Below, one piece after another: positions 1 to 9,611 of a stretch of DNA of 64,000 bases. The DNA is taken from NCBI GenBank assembly GCA_016928395.1, contig JAFGKV010000186.1, forward strand, positions 1 through 64,000. The letters are read 5' to 3'. A program made the position numbers and the translations under genes. Source of the DNA: Candidatus Fermentibacterota bacterium (GTDB lineage Bacteria > JAFGKV01). The notes below the pieces were generated by a model that was given only the letters and a program-made list of their open reading frames with translations, was not told the origin of the DNA and did no database searches. How positions within the stretch are numbered: the stretch's first letter is position 1; every line of letters begins with the position of its first letter.

Positions 1-1112
1 CCCCTGGCGCACACCTCGGGTTTGATCCGGCCATCGGCCGTGGGGCCGGGAGAACTGAACGATCCGATTGCACCGGAGGCATCCACCGCGCCCACGGCTA
101 TGACGCTATCGCCGTCGGCTGGGGTGCCGATAGTGCCCCACGACGTCCCCCGGTAGTTGCCTGCGGCGACTACCACCGCGATGCCTAATTCCGCGGCCCG
201 GTCGGCAGCGATGGTGGTCATCGCGGTGTTGCCGTCCAGATCGCCATAGGTGTAGCCCATGCCATTGTCGAAGATCGTGTAACAGAGGCTGCTGCTGACC
301 ACATCTGCTCCCGCGGAATCGGCCCATTCGATGGCTGCGACCCAGTTATCCTCCTCGATGGGCAGCTCGTAGCGAAGATCCTCTGTCTTGGCCAGCAGGA
401 ATGACGCGCCGTGAGCCGGGCCGACCAGGGCCCCCGGCCTGTACCCGGCCAAGGCGCTCCACACGGCCGTGCCGTGGGCATCGCTGTAATCCTGCGGATT
501 CGCAGGATCCCGTTGCGTGTCGCCATCACCGAACACGAAATCCCGCTCGGCCACCAGGTGAAGGTCGCGCAAAGATTCGTGATCCTTGTAAAACCCGGTG
601 TCCAGAAGGCAGACGAGCACGCCGGATCCGGTATACCCCAGGGCATGCAGGTACGGCACCCTGATCTGGGCGAGTTGCGCCTCGGCGGCGCCGTAGTCGG
701 GCACTCCGCACCCTGCCCTGAGGGGCTCGGGGAAGCTGCGGACATAGCGAGGTATGGGCCGTATTCCCCAGACAAAGGGGAGCGCTGCCAGGCGATCCAG
801 CACCGGCCGGTCAGCCTCCACCGACACGGCGTTGAACCAGCGAGACCGGTGGCGTATCAGGGCGCCCCTCTCCGCCACGGCCTCCACATAGCGTTCAGAT
901 ACCTGAAGATCCTCTTCATCGATGAGGCGTGCGGCCTCTCCTCGCACTTTGGCGCGTCTGGCCAGGCACCGAGCCGAGAGCGATGTCCGGGCGAGACCGT
1001 CCGCATCGGCCGCCTCGCCTTTGTCCGAAAACAGAACCCAGCAAACCTCGTCCGCTCCAGTGGAGCTCGCCACAGCGGCACCAAGACACAGAATCAGTAG
1101 CCACTCACGCAT
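1..1112 (-). CDS. Secreted subtilisin-like serine protease (peptidase S8), partial at the left edge
   Basis: The frame is open from a start codon at 1110-1112 to the window edge, giving 370 codons. The start follows a GGAGG-type ribosome site and a short signal peptide (MREWLLILCLGAAVASSTGA). The S8 active-site landmarks are in order: catalytic Asp in DTGF (about residue 171), catalytic His in DAHGTA (about 213), and the oxyanion Asn in AAGN (about 319). The visible part ends at a typical FSSPGP..GRIKPEV segment, just before where the GTS catalytic Ser should lie outside the window. Residues about 25-130 look like an N-terminal prodomain. By family it is an exported endopeptidase; the substrate is unknown. 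It is transcribed divergently from the M1 aminopeptidase. Confidence 0.9.
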   Translation of the reverse strand, partial: MREWLLILCLGAAVASSTGADEVCWVLFSDKGEAADADGLARTSLSARCLARRAKVRGEAARLIDEEDLQVSERYVEAVAERGALIRHRSRWFNAVSVEADRPVLDRLAALPFVWGIRPIPRYVRSFPEPLRAGCGVPDYGAAEAQLAQIRVPYLHALGYTGSGVLVCLLDTGFYKDHESLRDLHLVAERDFVFGDGDTQRDPANPQDYSDAHGTAVWSALAGYRPGALVGPAHGASFLLAKTEDLRYELPIEEDNWVAAIEWADSAGADVVSSSLCYTIFDNGMGYTYGDLDGNTAMTTIAADRAAELGIAVVVAAGNYRGTSWGTIGTPADGDSVIAVGAVDASGAIGSFSSPGPTADGRIKPEVCAR

Positions 1113-1375
1113 CGCGCACCTCCATGGAGGCAAGATAGAGGCCGCCTCCCAGGACGACAATGGGATCCCCAAACTACGGCGGCGGGCGTCCCGTCAACCA
1201 TGCATGCCTTCCCCGCCCTGTTGGCCGTTCGAGGGCGTGCACTCCGGTTTATCGGTCCATTCATCCATGCGTGGATCCTTCGAACCCTCATCACGACTCG
1301 ATCCTTGACCGCGAGGCCCCCGGGCCGTCACTTGTCCCTCCGGCTGAGCGACCTCGCCCACAGAAAGGAGATGCC

Positions 1376-3307
1376 ATGATCCCGTCGATGGTGATACTGA
1401 TGACGCTGGTCTCGAACCTGACAGTACAACCCCCTTCGCCTGCGTTGCGCGCCCACGTGGCGCGCGCCAAAGAAGAGGCATACCGGGCCTCACGGGCCGC
1501 CATTCCAGAGGAGCAGGTGAGGATCGCCGAGGAGATCGATGTTCGCCGATACGACATCGACCTGACGATTGACCCCGAGGCACGGCTCATTCGCGGATGG
1601 GTGGGTCTGGCGGCGGAAGTGCTTGCACCGATATCCGCTCTCTCATTGCACATGAACAGCTCCTGGCTTGCCGTGGACAGCGTCTCGGGGCCGGTCGCGG
1701 GGTGGACCCACCAGGCCCACCTGCTGACTCTGCAGCTTGACCGATCCTTCGCCGCGGGCGAACGCGTAGATCTGACTGTCTTCTACCACGGCTCGCCGCT
1801 GTACTCCTCGTTCGGGATACCGTTCTTCGATCAACGCAACGGTGTTCCCCTCATCGCCACCCTCAGCGAACCCTTTGGTGCGCGCAACTGGTGGCCCTGC
1901 AAGGATCAGCCCGACGACAAGGCCGATACGGTCTCCATGACCGTGACCGTGCCCTCGGGCCTTACGGTCGCCTCCAACGGCCGCCTTGTGGGTATCGACC
2001 TGGCGCCCAACGGTCGCACTCATCGGTGGATTGAGGAATATCCCATTGCGACCTATCTCGTGTCCCTGGCCATCAGCGACTACGTGGCGATTCAGGAATG
2101 GTATCTCCCCGCCGGCGGGGATTCCGTGCCTGTGGTTCACTACCTCTATTCGGATCTCTCCGGCAATGCGGGGGCCTTCGCGGTGACGGTTCCTGCCATG
2201 GGGGACCTGGCATCGCGGTTCGGGCCCTACCCGTTCCCCAAGGAGAAGTACGGTCACGCGCTCTTTCCGTGGGGCGGGGCCATGGAGCACCAGACCTGCA
2301 CCACCATGGGGGAGCAGGCGGCGAACGGTGGATGGGAGTGGATCATCGTCCACGAGTTGGCTCATCAGTGGTGGGGAGACCTGGTCACCTGCGCCTCGTT
2401 CCATGACATTTGGCTCAACGAGGGATTCGCCACCTACAGTGAAGCACTCTGGCAGGAGGTGCAAGGCGGTATGCCCGCGTACCACGCTGCCATGGCCGGC
2501 AATGCCTTTTATGGCGGCGGGACGGTGTATGTCGAGGACCCCGAGACCGAGGATATCTTCCACTACGGCCTCAGCTACATGAAGGGCGCCTATGTGCTCC
2601 ACATGCTGCGTCATGTCGTGGGCGACAGCGCCTTCTTCGATGCACTCCTCGCCTACCGCGAGCGATTCGCCTATGCCAGCGCCACCACCGATGGCTTCCG
2701 GCAGGTTGTCGAGGACGTATCGGCTCGTGATCTGGGCTTCTTCTTCGACCAGTGGATCTATGGATCCCGCTACCCGACCTACGAATACGGGTGGTCCTGC
2801 GATGCCGATGGGTCCGTGTGGAAGACTTCCCTGAGGATCCGCCAATCGCAGACGAATACGGGCTTGTTCACCATGCCGGTGGATGTGCGACTCACGCTGG
2901 ATGACGGCACGACGGAGACGGAGATCTTGTGGATACAGGGTTTTGAGACCACGGCGGAACTCCTCACTGACGGGCTGGTTACGGCCGTGGAGCTTGATCC
3001 CGAAAACTGGGTTCTCTGCCGCAAGACCGAAGTCCCGCTTCGAGGCGATGACTACCCCGGCCCCACCATGCTGACACTCCAGGGCCCTTGGCCGAACCCA
3101 TCGACACACGGCGCCGGCCTCATCGCGTGGGCGCCCTGCAGCACGGAGTTGGTGATAGCGGATCTTCTCGGCCGCACGGTAATGAGCAGGCATCTGCAGC
3201 AGGGACGGCATGCGGTCAGGCTTGACCTGGAGGCCGGAGCAGGGGTGTATCTGGTGCGGTTGGTCGGATCCTGCGGCACGGCGACGCGGACAATGGTGAT
3301 CCGCTGA
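1376..3307 (+). CDS. Secreted M1-family zinc aminopeptidase with C-terminal sorting-like domain
   Basis: 643 residues. The start at 1376 sits 5 bases after AAAGGAG; the frame extends upstream but without coding character. The zinc site is complete: HELAHQWWGD with His326, Glu327 and His330, and the third ligand Glu349 in NEGFATYSE, which fits the HExxH-x18-E spacing of family M1. A GGAMEHQ segment stands where the substrate-binding GxMEN motif is expected. The last 75 residues or so form a beta-rich domain ending in GVYLVRLVGS..TRTMVIR, like the FlgD/Por-type C-terminal domains of FCB bacteria. The N-terminus (MIPSMVILMTLVSNLTVQ) is a weak signal peptide. Inferred role: extracellular or cell-surface peptide breakdown, together with the divergent subtilisin. 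Confidence 0.9.
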   Translation: MIPSMVILMTLVSNLTVQPPSPALRAHVARAKEEAYRASRAAIPEEQVRIAEEIDVRRYDIDLTIDPEARLIRGWVGLAAEVLAPISALSLHMNSSWLAVDSVSGPVAGWTHQAHLLTLQLDRSFAAGERVDLTVFYHGSPLYSSFGIPFFDQRNGVPLIATLSEPFGARNWWPCKDQPDDKADTVSMTVTVPSGLTVASNGRLVGIDLAPNGRTHRWIEEYPIATYLVSLAISDYVAIQEWYLPAGGDSVPVVHYLYSDLSGNAGAFAVTVPAMGDLASRFGPYPFPKEKYGHALFPWGGAMEHQTCTTMGEQAANGGWEWIIVHELAHQWWGDLVTCASFHDIWLNEGFATYSEALWQEVQGGMPAYHAAMAGNAFYGGGTVYVEDPETEDIFHYGLSYMKGAYVLHMLRHVVGDSAFFDALLAYRERFAYASATTDGFRQVVEDVSARDLGFFFDQWIYGSRYPTYEYGWSCDADGSVWKTSLRIRQSQTNTGLFTMPVDVRLTLDDGTTETEILWIQGFETTAELLTDGLVTAVELDPENWVLCRKTEVPLRGDDYPGPTMLTLQGPWPNPSTHGAGLIAWAPCSTELVIADLLGRTVMSRHLQQGRHAVRLDLEAGAGVYLVRLVGSCGTATRTMVIR

Positions 3308-3405
3308 GCAACCCTTGACAGGCCGGCCCTATACCATTCCATGATAAGGTTGCCTTGTTCTCTGTGGCGGTTTCCCCCGGCGATGCCGTCTTGAAAGGAG
3401 TATGC

Positions 3406-3807
3406 GTGAAGGATCCCGAGGCCCTGGCCATGGCCGCAGCCACCCTGGCGGCCGACGAACTGGCGACCGACATCGTGGTGCTCGATCTGCGCACCCTGAG
3501 CGATGTCGTCGACTTCTTTGTGATTGCCTCATCACCATCCGATATGCACCTGCACGCCATCGCCTCGGGCATTGAGGACGGTCTGCGCCACAAGGGGACA
3601 GCGCCCCATCATAGGGAGGGCGGGGCCGGATCACGGTGGATCCTCTTGGACTACATCGATGTCATCGTGCATCTCATGCATCCGTCCATCCGGACATTCT
3701 ATTCCCTTGAGGAGCTGTGGGGCGACGCGCCGACGAGACGCGTGGAAACGCGACGGCTCTCTTCGGAAATCTCCGACGGGATTGACCTTGATGATATCGA
3801 CGCTTGA
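3406..3807 (+). CDS. rsfS: Ribosomal silencing factor RsfS (Iojap/DUF143)
   Basis: 133 residues from a GTG at 3406, preceded by AAAGGAG at good spacing; a longer upstream frame lacks such a site. The Iojap core is clear: DIVVLDLRTLSDVVDFFVI near the N-terminus and WILLDYIDVIVHLM further on. Family members bind ribosomal protein L14 and block subunit joining when nutrients are scarce. The 3' end overlaps argS by 17 bases, so the two are probably co-translated. This is the first gene of a packed run of housekeeping genes. Confidence 0.93.
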   Translation: MKDPEALAMAAATLAADELATDIVVLDLRTLSDVVDFFVIASSPSDMHLHAIASGIEDGLRHKGTAPHHREGGAGSRWILLDYIDVIVHLMHPSIRTFYSLEELWGDAPTRRVETRRLSSEISDGIDLDDIDA

Positions 3808-5434
3808 GCAAGTCGTAGACCTGCTCAAGCAGGAGATCGCCACTGCGGCGGGAGATGCCGCGGCAGATGTGGCCCCCGTCATCGAGCGGCCGAAGGAGGC
3901 GGGGCATGGTGATTTCTCCTGCAATATCGCGTTGCTGTTGGCCCCCAGCGTCGGAAGACCACCTCGAGATATCGCCCGCGACATCGTCTCCCGCCTGAGC
4001 ATGCCGGCTGATACGGTGGAGGAGGTAGAAATCGCCGGGCCGGGATTCATCAACTTCACGCTCTCACCCGCGATGCTGCATAGAGGGCTTGTCGGTACTT
4101 TGACCCAGGGTGATGCCTTCGGGACTCTCACCACCGGCGCTGGCTTACGAGCCCAGGTGGAGTTCGTGTCGGCGAACCCCACGGGTCCCCTCACCATAGG
4201 CCACGGTCGTCAGGCCGTGCTGGGCGACGTGGTCGCGCGTCTGCTGGCCAACGCGGGCTACAGGGTGGAGCGGGAGTATTACTTCAACGATGCCGGCCGC
4301 CAGATTGCCCTGCTGGGCGAATCGGTTCGAGCCCATTACCTGACCCAGCTTGGACAGCCTTCGTCGCCACCTGAAGGAGGGTATCAGGGAGACTATGTGG
4401 AAGAGATCGCGCACGCCTTTCGGGCCGCCCACGGCGACACCCTTCCACCCCCCGACATTGACGTCTTCTCCGAGTTCGGCACGATGTCGAACTTCGCCGC
4501 AATCCGTCGGACCTTGGATCGATTGCGGGTCTCGTTCGACTCCTACTACAGCGAGAGGAGCCTCTACGAAAGCGGCCGCATCAACGAGACCGTGCGCGCA
4601 TTGCGGGAGGCCGGGCTTGCGTATGACAAAGACAACGCGGTCTGGCTGGCGGGGACGAAGCTACAGCTGGACCAGGATTGGGTCATGGTGCGCAGCAATG
4701 GTGAACCGACCTATCGGCTTCCCGACATCGCCTATCACCGGCACAAGCTGCAGCGGGGATTCGATCTGATCATAGACGTGTTCGGCGCTGATCATCATGC
4801 AACCTATCCCGTGGTGCTGGCCGCGGTGCACGCTTTGGGCGGCGATGTTTCCCGGTTCCAGGTGCTCATCCACCAGTTCGTCACGGTGAAACGCGGAGGC
4901 CAGGAAGTCCGGATGTCGAAACGATCGGGCGAGTTTTCGACCCTGGATTGGCTGCTAGACGAGGTGGGGGTTGATGCGGTTCGGTACTTCTTCCTGCTGC
5001 GCGTGCGCTCCAGCCATCTGGCCTTCGACATCGACCTGGCTCTCAAGCAGAGCGAGGAGAATCCGGTGTTCTATGTCCAGTACGGCCATGCCCGAACCTC
5101 AGGCATCTTGCGGTTCGCCTCCGAGCAGGGGTTCAACAGCGACGGTTTATTCGATCCAGGAATGCTGTCGCAACCGGAAGAACTTGCCCTGATCCGCGAG
5201 ATCCTCCAGTTTCCGGAGATACTCCGTCAGGCAACGGAGTCGCTGGAACCGCAGAAGATCACTGTGTCTCTACGTAACGTGGCCACTGCGTTTCACCAGT
5301 TCTATCAGCATCACCGCGTCATCGGCGAGGATCGGGACCTCTCGCGGGCGCGGCTGGCCTTGGTCCGCGCCACCCGTATCGTTTTGGCGCGGGGTCTTTC
5401 ACTCCTGGGCGTCACGGCGCCTGAACGCATGTAG
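3791..5434 (+). CDS. argS: Arginyl-tRNA synthetase
   Basis: 547 residues, normal for bacterial ArgRS. The start MISTLEQVVDLLKQ at 3791 lies inside the end of rsfS; the longer upstream frame is only the shadow of that gene. An N-terminal Add-1-like domain is followed by the class I catalytic core. The HIGH region reads NPTGPLTIGHGRQ, with Thr in place of the first His. The KMSKS equivalent is RMSKRSGEF. The C-terminal helical DALR domain ends the protein. It charges tRNA-Arg with arginine in the cytoplasm. mtnP follows after 13 bases. Confidence 0.95.
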   Translation: MISTLEQVVDLLKQEIATAAGDAAADVAPVIERPKEAGHGDFSCNIALLLAPSVGRPPRDIARDIVSRLSMPADTVEEVEIAGPGFINFTLSPAMLHRGLVGTLTQGDAFGTLTTGAGLRAQVEFVSANPTGPLTIGHGRQAVLGDVVARLLANAGYRVEREYYFNDAGRQIALLGESVRAHYLTQLGQPSSPPEGGYQGDYVEEIAHAFRAAHGDTLPPPDIDVFSEFGTMSNFAAIRRTLDRLRVSFDSYYSERSLYESGRINETVRALREAGLAYDKDNAVWLAGTKLQLDQDWVMVRSNGEPTYRLPDIAYHRHKLQRGFDLIIDVFGADHHATYPVVLAAVHALGGDVSRFQVLIHQFVTVKRGGQEVRMSKRSGEFSTLDWLLDEVGVDAVRYFFLLRVRSSHLAFDIDLALKQSEENPVFYVQYGHARTSGILRFASEQGFNSDGLFDPGMLSQPEELALIREILQFPEILRQATESLEPQKITVSLRNVATAFHQFYQHHRVIGEDRDLSRARLALVRATRIVLARGLSLLGVTAPERM

Positions 5435-5447
5435 ACGAGGAGGAACC

Positions 5448-6314
5448 ATGCACCGTGTGGATCTGGCGGTGATCGGGGGGACCGGTCTGTACGATATGGA
5501 TGTGGTCGAAGTGATCGACCGCATTCGTCCCCGCACCCCCTACGGTCCGCCGTCGGACGAAATCACCGTCGGCCGCCTCCACGGCCTCATGGTGGCGTTC
5601 CTTCCCCGGCATGGAAGAGGGCACCGTCTGCTGCCGTCGGAGATTCCGTACCGCGCCAACGTGTTCGCCCTGAAACAGTTGGGCGCAACCAGAGTGGTGT
5701 CTCTCAGCGCGGTGGGCTCCCTGAGCGACCGGCTCAAGCCTATGGATATCGCGGTGCCGGACCAGATAGTCGACAAGACATGGGGCAGGCCCTCGACCTT
5801 CTTTGGTGACGGTGTAGTGGCACATGTCGAGTTCAGCGCCCCGGTCTGTGCCACACTGAGAGCGGTCGCATCGGCGGCGGTCAGGCAAGTGACCGGCACG
5901 GTCCACGACGGCGGCACCTATGTCTGTATGGAGGGCCCGGCCTTCAGCAGTAAGGCGGAGTCGCTGCTACACCGCTCGTGGGGTATGGATGTCATCGGGA
6001 TGACCGCCATGCCCGAGGCGAAGCTCGTCCGTGAGGCCGAGATGTGCTACTGCCTCATCAGCCTCGTGACCGACTATGACGCCTGGCATGAGACCGAGGA
6101 GCCGGTTTCCGCCGACATGATTCTCACCTACCTGCGGAAGAATGCAGAGAATGCCAAAGCCATCATCAGCGCTATGGCGGATAGTCTTCCGGCGGGCCGA
6201 AGCTGTTCGTGCGGCACGACCTTGAGCCGCGCGTTGGTCACAGACCTGACGAGAGCCCCCTTCAGCACCGTGGAGCGCTTGCGGCCGCTCCTGGCCCCCT
6301 ACTTGAAGGCTTAG
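5448..6314 (+). CDS. mtnP: S-methyl-5'-thioadenosine phosphorylase / purine nucleoside phosphorylase family
   Basis: 288 residues with a GAGGAGG site before the ATG. Family motifs are the phosphate-binding loop VIGGTGLYD at the N-terminus, PRHGRGH, and GGTYVCMEGPAFSSKAE, followed by IGMTAMPEAKLVREAE. Enzymes of this group cleave methylthioadenosine with phosphate to adenine and 5-methylthioribose-1-phosphate, salvaging a by-product of polyamine and SAM chemistry. Some relatives act on inosine or guanosine instead, and I cannot fix the base specificity from sequence alone. It is followed after four bases by a PfkB kinase. Confidence 0.88.
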   Translation: MHRVDLAVIGGTGLYDMDVVEVIDRIRPRTPYGPPSDEITVGRLHGLMVAFLPRHGRGHRLLPSEIPYRANVFALKQLGATRVVSLSAVGSLSDRLKPMDIAVPDQIVDKTWGRPSTFFGDGVVAHVEFSAPVCATLRAVASAAVRQVTGTVHDGGTYVCMEGPAFSSKAESLLHRSWGMDVIGMTAMPEAKLVREAEMCYCLISLVTDYDAWHETEEPVSADMILTYLRKNAENAKAIISAMADSLPAGRSCSCGTTLSRALVTDLTRAPFSTVERLRPLLAPYLKA

Positions 6315-6318
6315 CGGG

Positions 6319-7278
6319 ATGATACGGCAGGAAGGGTGCGCACCACTGCTAGTGGTAGGGTCTGTTGCCCTTGATTCAGTCACGACTCCGTTTGGCGAAG
6401 CGACGGACATGCTGGGGGGATCTGCGGTGTATTTCTCTCTGGCTGCGTCGCTGTTCGTACCGGTGAGCATCGTGGGCGTCGTTGGTGCCGATTTCTCAAC
6501 CAGTCATCTTGACCTGCTCCGTGCGAGAGGGGTCGACACCCAGGGGCTCCAGCAGATGCCAGGGTCGACGTTCCGATGGGGCGGGCGGTATGGCTATGAC
6601 CTGAACCAACGGGATACTCTGTTTACCGAACTCAATGTCTTTGAGCATTTCAGGCCATCAATTCCGGAGTGCTACCGGGATACCCCCTTTCTCTTCTTAG
6701 GCAATATCGATCCCGAGCTTCAGCGGATGGTCTTGGACCAGATTCATTCCCCCGTTTTGGTGGCGGGCGATACCATGAACTTCTGGATCGAGGGCAAACG
6801 CGAGGCGCTCATGTCGGTGGTGGCCCGCCTCGATGTGCTGATGCTCAATGACAGCGAGGTGCGATTGCTCACCGGCGAACCAAACTTGGTTCGTGCCGCC
6901 CGTCAGGTGCTGGTTCGTGGCCCGAAAAGCGTCGTGATCAAGAAGGGTGAACACGGCGCCATGATGCTCATGCCCGAGGGATGCGTGTTCGCGCCGCCGT
7001 TTCCCCTGGAGTTGGTGGTAGATCCCACAGGCGCTGGGGATTCCTTCGCCGGTGGATTCATGGGGTATCTGGCATCCTGCCAAGTAGTCGGGGAGGCCGA
7101 ACTCCGGCGCGCCGTGATGTACGGCTCGGTGGTCGCATCGTACAGCGTCGAAGATTTCGGCGTGCGACGACTGGCGTGCTTGACTCGTGAGGAAGTCGAG
7201 GGGCGTGCCGTCGAGTTCGGAAGAATGACGGTCCTTGATCTCTCTCGCAGAGAACAGGGCCTTCCGGAGACCGACTGA
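6319..7278 (+). CDS. PfkB-family sugar/nucleoside kinase
   Basis: 319 residues. The ribokinase-family signature DPTGAGDSFAGGFMGYL carries the catalytic Asp and the anion hole. The N-terminal half has the GGSAVYFSLAASLF region typical of sugar recognition, and VLMLNDSEVRLLTGEP is the usual central segment. The substrate cannot be read from sequence. It lies only four bases after the MTA phosphorylase and is probably co-transcribed, which suggests a role in nucleoside or ribose-derivative salvage (inference). About 140 bases separate it from lnt. Confidence 0.85.
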   Translation: MIRQEGCAPLLVVGSVALDSVTTPFGEATDMLGGSAVYFSLAASLFVPVSIVGVVGADFSTSHLDLLRARGVDTQGLQQMPGSTFRWGGRYGYDLNQRDTLFTELNVFEHFRPSIPECYRDTPFLFLGNIDPELQRMVLDQIHSPVLVAGDTMNFWIEGKREALMSVVARLDVLMLNDSEVRLLTGEPNLVRAARQVLVRGPKSVVIKKGEHGAMMLMPEGCVFAPPFPLELVVDPTGAGDSFAGGFMGYLASCQVVGEAELRRAVMYGSVVASYSVEDFGVRRLACLTREEVEGRAVEFGRMTVLDLSRREQGLPETD

Positions 7279-7419
7279 GCGGCACGACACCGTCCATTTC
7301 GAATAGCCCGGAGGGCTCGACTGCCTCGAAGGATCGGCTCATTCCGCGCATGAGTGAGGACGGCGCAAAGCATTCTGCTCCAAGAGCATCCCACAACCTC
7401 TCTGCTCCGAGGAACCACA

Positions 7420-8919
7420 ATGCTTCTTCGTGATGGGTTGAACCTTCGGGTGGTGACCCTGCTGGTCTTGTCTGCCGCAGCGGTCACCCTGTCGTTTCCG
7501 CGCACAGCCCTCTACGCTTTGGTCTTCGTCGCGCTTGCCCCCACTCTGTTCGTATGCCACGGAGCCCGCGCAGGCGCCGTGTTCGCCTTTCGGGCGGGAT
7601 GGGCCATGGGGTTTTTGGCCCACATGGGCACGCTCTGGTGGATCGCGCGGCTCTATCCCACGGAGATCACGTATCCCTGGTTACGGCTTCCCATCCTGAT
7701 TCTCTTGGCAGCCTTCGAGGGGTTATTTTACGGGCTTGCATTCCTGGGATGGAACGCCGCCTCCCGCCACGGCCGGTGGTGGCTGTGGCCCGGAGTCTGG
7801 GTTGTCACGGAGTATGCCCGGTCTTTGACGACATTGGCATTCCCATGGACGGTGCTGGCCAATACCTTAACCGCACAACCGCTGCTCCTCCAGCCGGCAG
7901 CCGTGGGCGGCGTCTGGCTTCTAGACCTGGGCCTGGCTGCCGTGAACATGCTGGTCTTCAAGGCTGTGGAGCGGCCCCGGTATGCCGCCGTCGCCGCCGG
8001 GCTTCTTGCCTGCTGGATCGGGGGGAGCATCCTATCCATGGACACCGAGGCAGGCTCCGTGGATGTGGCAATCGTTCAGCCCAATGCACTCCCCGAGTTC
8101 AAATGGCATCAGGGGGGCAAAAGCCGCGTATTGAGCGATCTGGAAGCGCTTTCCTTCGCCGCCGCGGAGTCCTTACGCGATGCCCGCGCGCCGCTTTTGA
8201 TTTGGCCCGAGACGGCCCTGCCTATGGTGGTGCGCCCCGGAGGAAGCGCCGAGTTCTGGCTGGCGCGCCTTGTGGATGAGCTGGGCATGCCCCTCATTAC
8301 GGGGGCCCTGGGAACCTCATACCATCGAGGCCAGGATCTTCTCACCAATGCGGCGGTGGCGGTGATACCCGGACGCGGAATCGTCGGGCGCTATGACAAG
8401 CTCCACTTGGTACCGTTCAGCGAGAAGATGCCGTTCTCCGACACCTTTCCCGCCATGAAGAACATCAACTTCGGCCAGGGCGACTATGCACCCGGTATCG
8501 AGTCGGTCATGCTGGAGGCCGGCGGCATACGCGTCGGCGTACTCATCTGTTTCGAGGCCATCCTTCCTGCACTCGTCCGCCAGCATAGTGACTCCGGGGC
8601 CGAGCTGTTCGCCAACATCACGAACGACTCCTGGTTCGGGCAGTCGGGTGCACCGGAGCAGCATGCATCTATCTCGATTCTCCGGGCAGTGGAGCACCGG
8701 AGGTGGCTCGTACGGGCAGCCAATACCGGCCTGAGCATCATTGTGGATCCGTGGGGCCGGGTGATACGGCGCGGCGGGATGTTCCGCCCAGAAGTGATCA
8801 CGGGTTCGGTGCGGCCGCGCAGCGATCGCACGGTCTACGCCCGCACGGGCGACTGGGCCGCCTGGCTGGGCATCCTGGCCGTCGCGTGGGTTGCCGTTGA
8901 AGCATGGATCCGCCGATGA
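7420..8919 (+). CDS. lnt: Apolipoprotein N-acyltransferase
   Basis: 499 residues; the start at 7420 has GAGGA upstream and removes an unlikely N-terminal extension. The first half is hydrophobic with several membrane segments. The second half is a nitrilase-type periplasmic domain with the catalytic triad visible: Glu in LLIWPETALP, Lys in YDKLHLVPFSE and Cys in VLICFEAI. The family transfers the third acyl chain to the N-terminal Cys of mature lipoproteins in the inner membrane, which fits a diderm cell. Its stop overlaps the start of the next gene (ATGA). Confidence 0.93.
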   Translation: MLLRDGLNLRVVTLLVLSAAAVTLSFPRTALYALVFVALAPTLFVCHGARAGAVFAFRAGWAMGFLAHMGTLWWIARLYPTEITYPWLRLPILILLAAFEGLFYGLAFLGWNAASRHGRWWLWPGVWVVTEYARSLTTLAFPWTVLANTLTAQPLLLQPAAVGGVWLLDLGLAAVNMLVFKAVERPRYAAVAAGLLACWIGGSILSMDTEAGSVDVAIVQPNALPEFKWHQGGKSRVLSDLEALSFAAAESLRDARAPLLIWPETALPMVVRPGGSAEFWLARLVDELGMPLITGALGTSYHRGQDLLTNAAVAVIPGRGIVGRYDKLHLVPFSEKMPFSDTFPAMKNINFGQGDYAPGIESVMLEAGGIRVGVLICFEAILPALVRQHSDSGAELFANITNDSWFGQSGAPEQHASISILRAVEHRRWLVRAANTGLSIIVDPWGRVIRRGGMFRPEVITGSVRPRSDRTVYARTGDWAAWLGILAVAWVAVEAWIRR

Positions 8920-9611
8920 GCCGCCCACGCATCCTGCTGACCAGTGACCGCGCCGTGGTGGGGGATCCCCCGCGCTTGGCCGACTTTGTCAACGCAGTGT
9001 ATACCGAGGCTGTAGAGCGTGCCGGTGGACTGGTCACGCTGCTGCCCGCTGGCGATATCCATCGTGTGGCCGAGGCGCTAACCCACGCTGACGGCGTCCT
9101 CCTGACAGGAGGCCCGGACTACCGCAGAGCTGGTCTTGATCCCCATTCACGATATTGCCACACGCACCGCGAGAAACGTGATCTCGCGCTGTGGCCACTC
9201 CTGGCGGAGCGATACCATGCTGTTCTGGGAATCTGTTTGGGCATGCAGCTCATGACGTTAGGAGCTGGGGGCGCATTGTACCAGGATCTTCCATCCCAAG
9301 CTCCTGATGCCGGGCTTCACCGAGGTACGCACCACCGCGTACGGCTGCGCCCCGACAGCAGGTTGGGAAGACTCCTCGGAAACACGATACTCGTCAATTC
9401 CCGGCATCACCAGGCACTGAAACAGCCCGGCCACGGCTTCGTTGTCGCAGGATGGGCGACTGACGGCCTTGTCGAGGCCATTGAGGCTCCCGGACAGAGG
9501 TTCCTAGTCGGCGTGCAGTGGCACCCGGAAGGCATGCGCAGAAGCGCCCCTCAGCAGCGGCTCTTTCGCGCCTTCGTAGAGGCTTCGGGCAACGGTGGAA
9601 GATGGCCGTAG
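8916..9611 (+). CDS. Class I glutamine amidotransferase-like hydrolase (peptidase C26, gamma-Glu-GABA hydrolase type)
   Basis: 231 residues from an ATG overlapping the lnt stop by four bases. The nucleophile elbow GICLGMQLM carries the catalytic Cys, and VQWHPEG carries the His-Glu of the triad. GVLLTGGPDYR is the usual oxyanion region. The PuuD/C26 family hydrolyses gamma-glutamyl amides such as gamma-glutamyl-GABA. No polyamine genes are adjacent, so the physiological substrate is uncertain. The 3' end overlaps the inositol monophosphatase gene by ten bases. Confidence 0.82.
   Translation: MSRPRILLTSDRAVVGDPPRLADFVNAVYTEAVERAGGLVTLLPAGDIHRVAEALTHADGVLLTGGPDYRRAGLDPHSRYCHTHREKRDLALWPLLAERYHAVLGICLGMQLMTLGAGGALYQDLPSQAPDAGLHRGTHHRVRLRPDSRLGRLLGNTILVNSRHHQALKQPGHGFVVAGWATDGLVEAIEAPGQRFLVGVQWHPEGMRRSAPQQRLFRAFVEASGNGGRWP

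Noticed and set aside
1643-3211. 522-codon minus-strand open frame opposite the M1 aminopeptidase
   Set aside because: It is the antisense shadow of a well-recognised gene in high-GC DNA, with His/Gly/Arg-rich composition and no domain.
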